Assembly (NCBI GenBank): GCA_016713905.1
Contig: JADJOE010000003.1
Span: 1,054,001-1,118,000 of the forward strand
DNA length: 64,000 bases
Reading direction: 5' to 3'
DNA from: Candidatus Vicinibacter proximus
GTDB lineage: Bacteria; Bacteroidota; Bacteroidia; Chitinophagales; Saprospiraceae
The notes under the pieces were generated by a model, which ran no database searches, was not told the origin of the DNA, and saw only the letters and a list, made by a program, of their open reading frames with translations. Shown here piece after piece: positions 8,202 through 18,721 of the stretch (position 1 is its first letter; the number at the start of each line of letters is the position of its first letter). Made by a program: the position numbers and the translations under genes.

Positions 8202-10649
8202 ATGAAATATTCTTTACTACTATTTAGCATTTGCTTTAACGGTTTTCTATTTTCACAATCGAATAAAGAAATTTCAAAGGGAGTATCCCCAATTCCATTA
8301 ATTGATGATAAACATTCAACATTAAAAAACACCTACGCCGTCGTCGTCGGCATCTCTGACTACCAGGACAAAGACATTCCCGATTTGCGATTTGCCGATA
8401 AGGATGCTGAGGCGTTTGCTAACTTTCTGCGATCTCCTTCAGGAGGATCGTTAAACGGTGATCACCTTCAAGTGTTGACCAATACCCAGGCTACCGCAGG
8501 TCGTTTAGCTGAAGCGCTGGATGCCCTTATCGAGAAAGCCAAAAAGGACGATCAGGTAATCATCTACTTCTCCGGGCATGGGGATGTAGAAGGAAAAAAA
8601 TTGACCCAACCAGGCTTTCTGCTTTGCTGGGATGCGCCGTCGCGGGTGTATATGGGAGGCGGAACTTATTCCTTATCTTTTTTACAAGAAGTTGTCTCTA
8701 CCCTATCGGTGCAAAATCAGGCCAAAGTCATAGTCATCACCGATGCCTGTCATGCCGGAAAATTATCCGGTAACCAAATCGGTGGCGCGCAACTCACAAC
8801 TGCAAATCTTGCGAAACAATATGCTAATGAAGTAAAGATCCTCTCTTGTCAACCTAATGAATTTTCACTCGAAGGTCCTCAATGGGGTGGTGGTCGTGGG
8901 GTATTTAGTTATCATCTTATTGATGGTTTGTTTGGATTAGCAGATCGTAACAATGACGGCCAAGTTACCTTAGGTGAAATTGACCGCTATCTGGAGGATC
9001 ATGTCACTGGAGAAGCTGCTCCGCAAAGTCAAATCCCCATTTTACTTGGAAGCAAAACAGAGCCATTGGCGAAGGTAGACCAAAAAATTATGGCGGAAAT
9101 AAAGAAGAACAAGTTAAATGCAATACCAGTTTTCGCAGAAATTGATGGTAAAGGAATTGAAGGTAATTTGTTACACAACCTGGATACAACTATCCATAAA
9201 ATATACCTGGCTTTCAATTTGGCGATTAAAGAAAAACGATTTTTTAAACCCAGGGGTAATTCCGCCGAAGGTTATTTTGCAGCTCTCATGAGGGAGGAAT
9301 CTTTGAAACCTTTCTATGGTCTAATCAAAAGAAACTACGCTGCAGCGCTGCAGGATGATGCGCAGCAAGTCATAAATATTTGGTTGGCAGCTGATGTTAA
9401 GCAATTAGAATGTATAGGTAAAACATTAAATCTTAACGCCATACCGGAGCAACTTGAAGAAGCAGCCCAACTATTAGGTGAAACTCATTATATGTACCCA
9501 TCTATACAGGCTAGAAAATTTTTATTTCAAGGGATTTTGGCACAACGAAATTTAATCTCTGACGCGACGCTTACTAGAAATTGCATGAAGCTATTTGAAA
9601 AGTCAAAAGAACTGGAGCCACAGTCTCCCTTGCCTTGGTATTGTTTGAGTCAAATCTATGTCTCAAAACTGAAACTATCTGACTCAGCCTTTATAGCTGC
9701 ACAATTTGCAAAGAATCTTGCACCAAATTGGGTACTGCCATTTGCCGATCTCGCCCACTATTTCAACAACAGCAGACAAGGTATTTTGGCAAAAAAAGCT
9801 TTGCAAGAAGCTGAGGCCATCGATTCCTTGCACCCTTATGTGATCAATAGATGGGCGGATTGGAATTTGATTCAAGGGAATAAAATGATAGCATTGGATT
9901 TATATCTAAAATACAGATTGTCAGGAGGTAAATTATACACCTGCTGGCACAACAATTTAGCTATGATTTTGCAAGATTTGGGAAAATTCAAAGATACTGA
10001 AGTAGAATTGCTAAATGCACTTGCTTTAGACTCAACTAATGCAGTAGTTTGGGTTACATTGGCCGAAAATTACAGGAAACTCAAGACTTTTGACAAAACT
10101 GAGTCAGCATTAAAAAAGGCAATTTCTCTGCAACCCAATTTGGTCGAAGCATGGGTGAATTTAGGTCAGCTCTACATTCAGACCCAAAAATTTAATGATG
10201 CGGAGTATGCGCTTAAAAAATCCATAGCACTTGATTCTAGTATGGTAATGGCGTGGGGAAACCTAGGTGATCTGTATAGACAGACCAAACAATATGTTGA
10301 GTCAGAGATTGCGTTGAAAAAAGTGATTGCCCTTGATTCAAACTTTTATCAAGCCCATTATATGCTTGGTATGGTTTGTTATAGAACTTTGAGAATGGAA
10401 GAGGCTAATAAGTATTTTTTAAAAGCCAGAGCAATAAATCCAAAATTTAGAAGCTCATTTATTGGTTTGGCCTATGTCCTAGTTGCAAATGGCAAGGCTA
10501 TCGATGCAATTGGCTATGTTGAACAGGCAATCAACCTCGGTGTTAAATTTGAACAACTCGAGAATGATCAAGATCTAAAACCGCTCCATGCATTTCCTGA
10601 ATGGAAAAGTATGTTGAAAAAATATTTTCCAGATACAATGAAGGAATAA
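8202..10649 (+). CDS. Exported caspase-TPR protein
   Basis: 815 residues. Signal peptide to about 19; caspase domain 43-240 with NTYAVVVGISDYQDKDIPDL, catalytic His126 (IYFSGHGDVE) and Cys183 (VIVITDACHAG). An EF-hand-like loop lies at 248-259 (DRNNDGQVTLGE), the best match to the DxNxDGxVxxxE pattern in the family. The linker has EIDGKGIE, with Lys317 where paralogues have Arg. RNYAAALQDDAQQ is at 377-389 and TPRs fill about 430-790, ending PEWKSMLKKYFPD. TPRs bind protein partners. The start is 8 bases after the previous gene, so it is in the same operon. It shares the ADVKQLECIGK segment with the gene at 13337. Confidence 0.9.
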   Translation: MKYSLLLFSICFNGFLFSQSNKEISKGVSPIPLIDDKHSTLKNTYAVVVGISDYQDKDIPDLRFADKDAEAFANFLRSPSGGSLNGDHLQVLTNTQATAGRLAEALDALIEKAKKDDQVIIYFSGHGDVEGKKLTQPGFLLCWDAPSRVYMGGGTYSLSFLQEVVSTLSVQNQAKVIVITDACHAGKLSGNQIGGAQLTTANLAKQYANEVKILSCQPNEFSLEGPQWGGGRGVFSYHLIDGLFGLADRNNDGQVTLGEIDRYLEDHVTGEAAPQSQIPILLGSKTEPLAKVDQKIMAEIKKNKLNAIPVFAEIDGKGIEGNLLHNLDTTIHKIYLAFNLAIKEKRFFKPRGNSAEGYFAALMREESLKPFYGLIKRNYAAALQDDAQQVINIWLAADVKQLECIGKTLNLNAIPEQLEEAAQLLGETHYMYPSIQARKFLFQGILAQRNLISDATLTRNCMKLFEKSKELEPQSPLPWYCLSQIYVSKLKLSDSAFIAAQFAKNLAPNWVLPFADLAHYFNNSRQGILAKKALQEAEAIDSLHPYVINRWADWNLIQGNKMIALDLYLKYRLSGGKLYTCWHNNLAMILQDLGKFKDTEVELLNALALDSTNAVVWVTLAENYRKLKTFDKTESALKKAISLQPNLVEAWVNLGQLYIQTQKFNDAEYALKKSIALDSSMVMAWGNLGDLYRQTKQYVESEIALKKVIALDSNFYQAHYMLGMVCYRTLRMEEANKYFLKARAINPKFRSSFIGLAYVLVANGKAIDAIGYVEQAINLGVKFEQLENDQDLKPLHAFPEWKSMLKKYFPDTMKE

Positions 10650-10652
10650 GTT

Positions 10653-13318
10653 ATGAAGTACTGTATCATTTATTTTCTGTTTCCATTTTTGGTGTATGCG
10701 CAAAATCAAAAGGGTGCATCCCCAAAAGCCAATACCCAATCCCGAAGCCTCGAGACCAACAGCGCCACCTATGCTGTCGTGGTCGGTATCTCCGACTACC
10801 AGGACAAGGATATTCCTGATCTGCGCTTTGCCGATAAGGATGCCGAGGCATTTGCTAATTTCCTGCGGTCACCTGCGGGTGGCTCTCTCAACACTGATCA
10901 TTTGAAAGTATTGTTAAACAAACAAGCCACCATGGCTCAGTTTGCCAATGCACTGGATTGGCTGATGGAAAATGCCAAAGAGAACGATCAGGCAATAGTT
11001 TATTTCTCTGGTCATGGTGATGTAGAAAAGAAGACTTTGACTCAACCGGGGTTTTTGTTATGTTGGGATGCACCTGCCAGAGTTTATATGGCAGGTGGAG
11101 CATTTGCGCTTCCGATGTTGCAGGAAGTCATTTCTACATTATCTATACAAACCAAGGCTAAAGTGGTAGTGATCTTAGATGCTTGTCGCGCAGGGAAACT
11201 CGCCGGTAGTTCTGTTGGTGGTGCACAAGCTACTGCAGCTAATTTATCAAAGCAATTTGCCAATGAAGTCAAGATGTTATCCTGCCAACCAAACGAATAC
11301 TCCATAGAGGGCGAACAATGGGGTGGAGGTCGAGGTGCTTTTTCTTTTAATTTGGTCAATTCTTTGTATGGATTGGCAGATGCCAATCAAGACCTAGTGG
11401 TGACTCTGCAGGAAGTTGGTCGTTATCTTGAAGACCACGTAACTGCCGAAGTTGCCCCAGTTAACCAAATGCCAATGGTTTTGGGCAATCGGAATGAAAA
11501 AATAGCTATAGTTGATCCGTCCATTTTAGCTGCCTTTCAAACTGTAAAGGCCAATCAAATGGCAATGTTGTCGGCCATAGATACAAGAGGGATTGAGGAG
11601 GATGTTTTAGGCACATTAGACTCAACTACCTTAATGATTTACAAACTTTTCAAAAAATCGCTTGAAGATCAAGTTTTTTGGAACCAGCTACGCAGTGTTC
11701 CGAGGCTTATTACCAATTACTTATGGCCGAACCTAGAATGAAACGCCTCCATTCGACCATCACACGCAACTATGCTGCAGCTTTACAAGAAGAAGCACAG
11801 CAGACTTTAAATTTTTGGCTAAAAGTCAATTTGACTAAAAACATGCAGCCCGGTTCAAATCAAAAAACTCCTTTTAGTAAAGTTAAAGTAAGAATTCAGA
11901 GTTTCAGTAAGTACCTGGAAAGAGCGGCTGAACTGTTAGGTAACAAACATTATATGTACAAATCCTTAATGGCCAGAAAGTATTTTTTTGAAGGATATCT
12001 GTTGGCAAATACACATAATAATCCGGATAAGAACTTGGGAGAAATGGCATTGGCGCACTTTCGCCAATCTTTAAAATGGGAACCTGACCAACCACATGTC
12101 TATTGGCAGATGAGTAGGGTATTTGGACATAACCTACCTGAACCCGATTCAGTTGAGCATTATACTCAGGCGGCAATTAATTTGTACCCATCGTGGATAA
12201 AGCCAAAAGTTGAAGGCGCTTTTTTACTTTTTGAGAATTTTAATCGATGGTCAAAAGCACAAGTTCTTCTGGATCAGGCAATCCAAATAGATTCAACTTC
12301 AGATGAGTTATTTAATGTTTTAAGCTTGTATAATCTTAAACAAAACAAATTTGAAACAGCGGAACATTACATCAAAAAGGCTATTTCTCTTGATTCCACT
12401 GATGGTTTTTATTGGTACAACTTTGGGGCAACATTGAAAAGTAAAGGCGAATGGGAAAAAGCGATACATGCAGTTAAAACTGCCATACAGCTGGATTCAG
12501 CTTTTGCCCCCGCTTGGCGCCTCCTAGGAAATCTGTATACAAAAACGAATCGTCTTGCAGAAACGGAGCAGCCGTTATTAAAATCTGTAGCACTTGACCC
12601 AATGCTGTATAATGGGTATGTAGATTTGGGAAAATTGTACTTTCAAACCAATCGCATCAATGAGGCGGAAACATCCTTAAAAAAGGCAATCTCATTAGAC
12701 GAAAAGGAGGGACAAGCCCATTTCGAATTAGGGTTTCTCTATTCGCGTACTAAGCGCTTTTCAGAAGCAAAACAACAGTATGAAAAGGCGATAAGCTGCG
12801 ATACCACCAACAAATTCTATTGGCTAGATTTCGGAAGTTTGTATCTTGAATACCAACAATATGACAAAGCAATTGAAATCTACAAAAAATCCATTTCTAT
12901 AGACTCTACCTATAACCTCAGCTATAACCAACTGGGGTATGCCTACTTGGCCACCTCCAATTTTATCTTAGCTGAACAGGCCTTAAAAAAGGCCATATTT
13001 TTAGATTCAACGCTTGCTAATCCGAATAAGCACCTTGGCATGGTTTACTATAAAACGAACAGAATGGCAGAATCAAGGAAATGCATTCAGAAAGCGCTTT
13101 CCCTTAACCCCAAGTATGCAGCTGCATATATTGCTTTGGCTTGCCTTGACTTTTCTGAGGGAAAATTGTCAGAATCACTTGAAAACATCGAAAAGGCCAT
13201 CGCGAATGGCTTAGGCTATATGCAATTGATTAAAGATGAAGAGCTTACGTTGCTGCGTGAAAAACCGGAGTGGAAAACCATTATGAAAAAACACTTCCCC
13301 GATAAATTTAAAGACTAA
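10653..13318 (+). pseudogene. Caspase-TPR gene split by a one-base deletion
   Basis: The first part (10653-11741) encodes signal peptide, caspase domain with His121 (VYFSGHGDVE) and Cys178 (VVVILDACRAG), EF-hand-like loop DANQDLVVTLQE and linker SAIDTRGIEEDVL. The second part (in frame from before 11678 to 13318) encodes EPATQCSEAYYQLL, RNYAAALQEEAQQ and about ten TPRs ending WKTIMKKHFPDKFKD. The frames meet at the T6 run 11674-11679; the paralogue at 20900 has T7 at the same place, so adding one T restores an 888-residue protein. Both halves are well conserved, which points to a recent deletion or a sequence error rather than old decay. It begins 3 bases after the preceding gene. Confidence 0.85.
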
Positions 13319-13336
13319 AAAAAAAAAATCAAGACG

Positions 13337-16300
13337 ATGAAATACTTTATCATCTTTTTAGCAGTACCTCTTTTATCTTTTTCTCAAAACAAAGGAGTAT
13401 CACCAAATTCAACCAATTCGACCAGTTCATCTGGCCAAACTTACGCAGTCGTCGTCGGCATCTCGGATTATCAGGACAAAGACATTCCTGATCTGCGATT
13501 TGCCGATAAAGACGCGGAGGCCTTTGCAAATTTCTTAAGATCAAACGCAGGAGGAAACCTGGATCATGACCATCTTAAATTGTTGGTAAATGAAGAGGCT
13601 ACAATGGCACAATTCGCCAATGCCCTGGATTGGTTGTGGGAAGTTTGTAAGGAAGGGGATCAGGCCATTATTTATTTTTCGGGACATGGCGATGTTGAGA
13701 AAAAGAGTTTGACACAACCCGGATTTTTATTGTGTTGGGATGCTCCTGCACGAGTGTATATGGCCGGTGGAGCATTTGCATTGCCTATGTTGCAGGAAGT
13801 GGTTTCAACTTTATCTATACAAAACAAAGCCAAGGTCCTTGTCATAACCGATGCTTGTCGTTCGGGAACCCTGGCAGGAAGTTCAGTAGGAGGTTCACAA
13901 GCTACAGCAGCAAATCTTGCAAAACAATTTGGAAATGAAATCAAGATCATGTCATGCCAGCCGAATGAATACAGTATAGAAGGCCAGCAATGGGGCGGAG
14001 GGCGAGGTGCTTTTTCTTATCATCTTCTAGATGCACTTTATGGTTTAGCAGATAACAACAAAGACTTATTTGTGACTTTACAGGAAGTGGGAAGATATCT
14101 TGAAGATCATGTAACCAATGAAGTCGCGCCTGTCAGTCAGATGCCAATGGTAGTTGGAAATCGCAATGAACAATTAGCTAAAGTAGATAAAAATATATTA
14201 GCATCTATTATGTCAGGTAAGTCAAATCAAACTTTAATGTTGTCTGCAATTGAATCAAGAGGAATTGAGGAAGAAGTTTTGAAAGACCTTGACTCTTCCA
14301 TTCATAAAGTGTATCATCTTTTTAAAAATGCTCTTAAAGAGAAAGTTTTTTTTGAACCAGTGAATGCTTGTGCAGATTCATATTATGAAAAATTAATTAA
14401 AGAACCAAAATTAGAACGATTGCATTCGACAATTAAACGAAATTATGCAGCTGCTTTACAGGATGATGCGCAACAAGTAATTAATATTTGGTTGAAAGCC
14501 GATGTAAAACAACTAGAATGTATTGGCAAAAGTATTCCATTAGAGCCAATTTCAAAATTGCTGGAAAAAGCAAGTTCTCTACTTGGTGAAAATCATTACA
14601 TGTCTAAGGTTCTAATTTCAAGAAAACTTTTATTTGAAGGTGTTTTATTAAGTCAAAAAAATAGAAATCCTAATAAGAATTTGGCAATCAAATGCATTTC
14701 AAAATTTAATCAAGCAATTCTACTAGAGCCAAGTTCTCCAATTAATTGGCATCAAATGAGTTTGGTTTATTTGTACAATTTAAATCAAATAGATTCTGCA
14801 ATTCAATGTATCAAAAAGGTAAAAGAGCTTGCTCCAAATTGGTTGCTTCCATTAGTTGATGTAGGCTTTGGGCTAATTGGAAAAGGAAATTTTAAATGGG
14901 CAAAATATTTTCTAGACGATGCTCGCTCGATAGATTCGTTACACCCCTATGTAATTCAATTTGAAGCAGAATGGTATTACTCCCAAGGAGGCTCCATCAA
15001 TAACTTGAAAGCAATTCAATTATATGAAGAGTACTTAAAAAGGAATGGCCCTCAATTTCCATGTTGGTATTATGGATATTCAAATATTTTGAAATCAAAT
15101 GGAAGACAAAAAGAAGCATTACAAGTATTGGAAGTAGCCTTGTCCATGGATTCAACAGAAGTTTTAATTTGGAGTTCACTTGGTAGATTCTTAAGTGAAA
15201 TGAAAAATTATGAACAAGCAGAAACTGCAATTTTAAAAGCTATTTCCTTAGATTCGACAAACTTAAGAGCGTGGTTTGATTTAGGTCTTACCTACCAAAA
15301 CCAAAATAAGTTTAAAGTAGCTGAAATTGCTTATAAAAAGGCAATTTCCTTGGATTCAAGTATCTGGTACCCCTGGTCTTATCTAGGCCTATTGTATTTA
15401 AATAAAGGAAGATTTATTGAAGCTGAGAGTACATATTTAAAGTACCTATCTCAAGATTCAACGGATGCATTAAGTTGGTCTAATTTAGGTCTAGTTTATA
15501 GTAATTTAAACAAACTTGAGGAGTCCGAACAAAGTTACAGAAAGTCAATTTCTTTAGATTCCACAAACACCACAACCTGGTCAAATCTTGGATTATTATA
15601 TAGTAATATGAACAAACCTCTGAAATCAGAAAATGCTTATTTAAAGTCAATTTCTTTAGATTCCACAAACACCACAACCTGGTCGAATCTTGGATTATTA
15701 TATAGTAATATGAACAAACCTCTGAAATCAGAAAATGCTTATTTAAAGTCAATTTCTTTAGATTCCACAAACACTACAACCTGGTCGAATCTTGGATTAT
15801 TATATAGTAATATGAACAAACCTCTGAAATCAGAAAATGCTTATTTAAAGTCAATTTCTTTAGATTCCACAAACACCACAACCTGGTCGAATCTTGGATT
15901 ATTATATTTCGATTTGGCTTGGTACGAAAAAGCCGAACATGCTTGTAGAAAGTCGATTTCTTTTGATTCATCAAATTACACCTGTTGGTCCAATCTAGGA
16001 CTTTTATACAGTAAAATGAAAAGATTTCAGGAAGCTGAAGGGGCATTAAAACGATCGATCGCATTAAATTCAAAGTTCCCAAACCCAAATAAACACCTTG
16101 GGATAGTTTATTTTAAAATGGGTCAAATGGAAACTGCTAAGAAATTTTTACAAAAAGCTATTGAATTAGATCAGGATTATTTAAGTGCTTATCTTGGAAT
16201 GTCATACGTGTTGATTTCAGAACACAACTATACTGAAGCAATACGATATATAGAACTTGCTATACAGAAAAAAGCTACACAAGAACAATTGGAAAAAGAT

Positions 16301-16381
16301 GATGAGTTATCTGTATTGCGTAATGTAGCTGAATGGAACTCCCTGATGAAAAAGTATTTTCCTGAAACATTCAAAAATTAG
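13337..16381 (+). CDS. Exported caspase-TPR protein, longest intact copy
   Basis: 1014 residues. Signal peptide to about 17 and a Ser/Thr/Asn linker (STNSTSSSGQ). Caspase domain with His117 (IYFSGHGDVE) and Cys174 (VLVITDACRSG); EF-hand-like loop DNNKDLFVTLQE; linker SAIESRGIEEEVL; RNYAAALQDDAQQ. The TPR part is the longest of the family and contains three identical-length 34-residue repeats plus part of a fourth (SLDSTNTTTWSNLGLLYSNM). It appears mosaic: the linker after the signal peptide matches the gene at 18722, the caspase DNA matches 16415, and ADVKQLECIGK matches 8202. The family ending is WNSLMKKYFPETFKN. Confidence 0.9.
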   Translation: MKYFIIFLAVPLLSFSQNKGVSPNSTNSTSSSGQTYAVVVGISDYQDKDIPDLRFADKDAEAFANFLRSNAGGNLDHDHLKLLVNEEATMAQFANALDWLWEVCKEGDQAIIYFSGHGDVEKKSLTQPGFLLCWDAPARVYMAGGAFALPMLQEVVSTLSIQNKAKVLVITDACRSGTLAGSSVGGSQATAANLAKQFGNEIKIMSCQPNEYSIEGQQWGGGRGAFSYHLLDALYGLADNNKDLFVTLQEVGRYLEDHVTNEVAPVSQMPMVVGNRNEQLAKVDKNILASIMSGKSNQTLMLSAIESRGIEEEVLKDLDSSIHKVYHLFKNALKEKVFFEPVNACADSYYEKLIKEPKLERLHSTIKRNYAAALQDDAQQVINIWLKADVKQLECIGKSIPLEPISKLLEKASSLLGENHYMSKVLISRKLLFEGVLLSQKNRNPNKNLAIKCISKFNQAILLEPSSPINWHQMSLVYLYNLNQIDSAIQCIKKVKELAPNWLLPLVDVGFGLIGKGNFKWAKYFLDDARSIDSLHPYVIQFEAEWYYSQGGSINNLKAIQLYEEYLKRNGPQFPCWYYGYSNILKSNGRQKEALQVLEVALSMDSTEVLIWSSLGRFLSEMKNYEQAETAILKAISLDSTNLRAWFDLGLTYQNQNKFKVAEIAYKKAISLDSSIWYPWSYLGLLYLNKGRFIEAESTYLKYLSQDSTDALSWSNLGLVYSNLNKLEESEQSYRKSISLDSTNTTTWSNLGLLYSNMNKPLKSENAYLKSISLDSTNTTTWSNLGLLYSNMNKPLKSENAYLKSISLDSTNTTTWSNLGLLYSNMNKPLKSENAYLKSISLDSTNTTTWSNLGLLYFDLAWYEKAEHACRKSISFDSSNYTCWSNLGLLYSKMKRFQEAEGALKRSIALNSKFPNPNKHLGIVYFKMGQMETAKKFLQKAIELDQDYLSAYLGMSYVLISEHNYTEAIRYIELAIQKKATQEQLEKDDELSVLRNVAEWNSLMKKYFPETFKN
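15545..15908 (+). repeat. 102-bp tandem repeat inside a TPR region (3.6 copies)
   Basis: Units begin at 15545, 15647, 15749 and 15851 with a strict 102-base period. The fourth unit stops matching near 15908. Differences between copies are limited to one or two bases, for example tcaaat versus tcgaat and caccac versus cactac. Each unit encodes one 34-residue TPR, so copy number can change without breaking the frame. The near identity shows very recent expansion. Confidence 0.95.
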
Positions 16382-16414
16382 AATTCTAAAAGTAATCTAA
16401 ATTATTTGGGAATA

Positions 16415-18712
16415 ATGAAAATGAAATTTGCAATAAAAAATAGACTTCCTAACCATGGTAAAATAATGTCCTTCTATACAAAACTTGGAATCTTCATATT
16501 TCCATTTTACATTTTTAGTCAACAACCTGTCCCTTCTGGAAAAGGGGCAACACCCATCTCAAAAATACAGATAAATGAGAACCAAAGAAAAAACACCTAC
16601 GCCGTCGTCGTCGGCATCTCCGATTACCAGGACAAGGACATCCCAGACTTGCGTTTTGCAGATAAAGATGCAGAAGCATTTGCCAATTATTTGAGATCAA
16701 ATGCCGGAGGAAACCTGGATCATGACCATCTTAAATTGTTGGTAAATGAAGAAGCTACAATGGCACAATTCGCCAATGCACTGGACTGGCTATGGGAAAA
16801 TGTGAAAGAAGGTAATCAGGCTATCATTTATTTTTCCGGACATGGCGATGTTGAGAAAAAAAGTTTAACCCAGCCTGGCTTTCTACTATGTTGGGATGCT
16901 CCTGCTCGCGTCTATATGGCTGGAGGAGCATTTGCCTTACCGATGTTGCAAGAAGTGATTTCCACACTCTCTATTCAGAATAAAGCAAAAGTAATTGTCA
17001 TTACAGATGCATGCAGGTCCGGAAAACTAGCAGGTAGTTCTGTGGGTGGGGCTCAAGCTACTGCCTCCAATCTTTCCAAGCAATTTGCGAATGAAATCAA
17101 AATATTATCATGTCAACCCAACGAATACTCCATTGAAGGAGAACAATGGGGCGGTGGCCGTGGTGCTTTTTCTTATAACCTCGTTAATGCCTTGTATGGT
17201 CTTGCTGATGTCAATAAAGACTTATCGATTACCTTACAGGAGATTGGCAGATACTTAGAAGACCATGTCGCTGCAGAGGTGGCACCGGTGAGTCAGTTAC
17301 CGATGGTATTGGGTAATCGCAATGAAAAAGTTGCAACGGTAAATCCTATGATTCTCGCTAATGTGCAATCCGGCAGAGACCATAAAACGACGATGATTTC
17401 GCCAATAGAAGCACGAGGAATGGAAGAAGATGTTTTGACTCTAGTGGACAGCAGCACACGAACAGTATACAATCTGTTTAATAAAGCACTCAAAGATAAA
17501 GCATTTCTAGAACCTGTCAATCAATGTGCAGAGTCCTATTATGCTCTGCTGATCAGTGAGCCGAGGTTAGAACGTTTGCACTCTACTTTGAAAAGGAATT
17601 ATGCAGCAGCACTGCAGGATGGAGCACAACAATGGTTAAATAGCTTTCTAAAGGACCCCAAGTTTCATGGTAAACGCAACTTAGACTTAGTGAGGCCATT
17701 TCCGATTTGGTTAAAAAGGGCAGCAGAATTATTGGGTGAAAAGCACTACATGCATGCTGTGCTTAGGGCAAGACAATATTTTTTTGAAGGAAAAATCTTA
17801 GCACCGTTAAGTCTGGGACCGAATAAGTCACTTGGACAAAAAGCGCTTGAAGCATTGAACATTTCGCTGCTTTGGGTGCCAAATCAACCTCATGTTTTTA
17901 TGCGTTGCGGACAGATATACCAGTATATGTTTTTGAATGCTGATTCAGCTGAATATTATTTCAAAAAGGCAGCTGAATTTGCCCCAAACTGGGTTCTGCC
18001 ATATACCCAATTAGCAACCCTTAACTTTGGTCAAAAGAATAAGCTTAATCAAGCTCAACGGTATTTAGAATATGCTGAAAAATTGGACTCCAATTCGGTG
18101 GATGTTTGCTATTGGTTTGCACAATATTATATCCATATTGGAGATTTGAAAAAAGCTGAAGCCACTTATAAAAAGTGTATACTGCTTGATGTTGAAAATC
18201 CAGAATTTCATAATGCTCTCGGGAATATCTTCCTTGATGCCAATCGGTTAGTGGAGGCAAGACAAGAATTTGAGCGTGCTGCATTGATGGATTCAATAGA
18301 CAGTGAACCGGTAAGGCAATTGGGAATTACATTAGAGCTTATGCAAGACCATGATGGCGCAGAAAAGACTTTTTTGAGGTCCATTCAAATCGATTCTACT
18401 GACGCCCTGTCTTATTTTCAACTAGCCCTACTATATACTGCCAAGTTGCGCCATTTGGAAGCCGAGAAGCTTTATCTTAAAGCAACACAAATTGATCCAT
18501 CATTTTCAGCTGCATTTTACAACATTGCATGTTTGAAAGCCACCGTTGGTCAGACAAATCTGGCATTTGAATATTTGGAGAAAGCCTTTGCCGCAGGCTT
18601 TATTGATTTTGAATTTGCCCAAAATGATACTGACCTAATGTCGTTAAGATCCCAAACCAAAAGATGGAATACCCTAATGAAAAACTACTTTCCGGATCAA
18701 TTCAAAGATTAA
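16415..18712 (+). CDS. Exported caspase-TPR protein
   Basis: 765 residues from the ATG at 16415; a TTG at 16406 and ATGs at 16421 and 16466 are alternatives. The hydrophobic export segment SFYTKLGIFIFPFYIFSQ comes late, about residues 19-36, so an ATG at 16466 is also reasonable. Caspase domain with His143 (IYFSGHGDVE) and Cys200 (VIVITDACRSG); loop DVNKDLSITLQE; linker SPIEARGMEEDVL; motif RNYAAALQDGAQQ; then TPRs ending WNTLMKNYFPDQFKD. Its upstream spacer and N-terminus resemble those of the gene at 23129 (both ttgggaataat..., both QQPVPSGKGA), so the two share a duplicated start region. Confidence 0.9.
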   Translation: MKMKFAIKNRLPNHGKIMSFYTKLGIFIFPFYIFSQQPVPSGKGATPISKIQINENQRKNTYAVVVGISDYQDKDIPDLRFADKDAEAFANYLRSNAGGNLDHDHLKLLVNEEATMAQFANALDWLWENVKEGNQAIIYFSGHGDVEKKSLTQPGFLLCWDAPARVYMAGGAFALPMLQEVISTLSIQNKAKVIVITDACRSGKLAGSSVGGAQATASNLSKQFANEIKILSCQPNEYSIEGEQWGGGRGAFSYNLVNALYGLADVNKDLSITLQEIGRYLEDHVAAEVAPVSQLPMVLGNRNEKVATVNPMILANVQSGRDHKTTMISPIEARGMEEDVLTLVDSSTRTVYNLFNKALKDKAFLEPVNQCAESYYALLISEPRLERLHSTLKRNYAAALQDGAQQWLNSFLKDPKFHGKRNLDLVRPFPIWLKRAAELLGEKHYMHAVLRARQYFFEGKILAPLSLGPNKSLGQKALEALNISLLWVPNQPHVFMRCGQIYQYMFLNADSAEYYFKKAAEFAPNWVLPYTQLATLNFGQKNKLNQAQRYLEYAEKLDSNSVDVCYWFAQYYIHIGDLKKAEATYKKCILLDVENPEFHNALGNIFLDANRLVEARQEFERAALMDSIDSEPVRQLGITLELMQDHDGAEKTFLRSIQIDSTDALSYFQLALLYTAKLRHLEAEKLYLKATQIDPSFSAAFYNIACLKATVGQTNLAFEYLEKAFAAGFIDFEFAQNDTDLMSLRSQTKRWNTLMKNYFPDQFKD

Positions 18713-18721
18713 AAAATTTAA

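Noticed and set aside
10666..11386. Minus-strand frames running antisense to the caspase domains
   Set aside because: They recur at matching places in the paralogues only because the sense sequence is conserved; codon character belongs to the plus strand.
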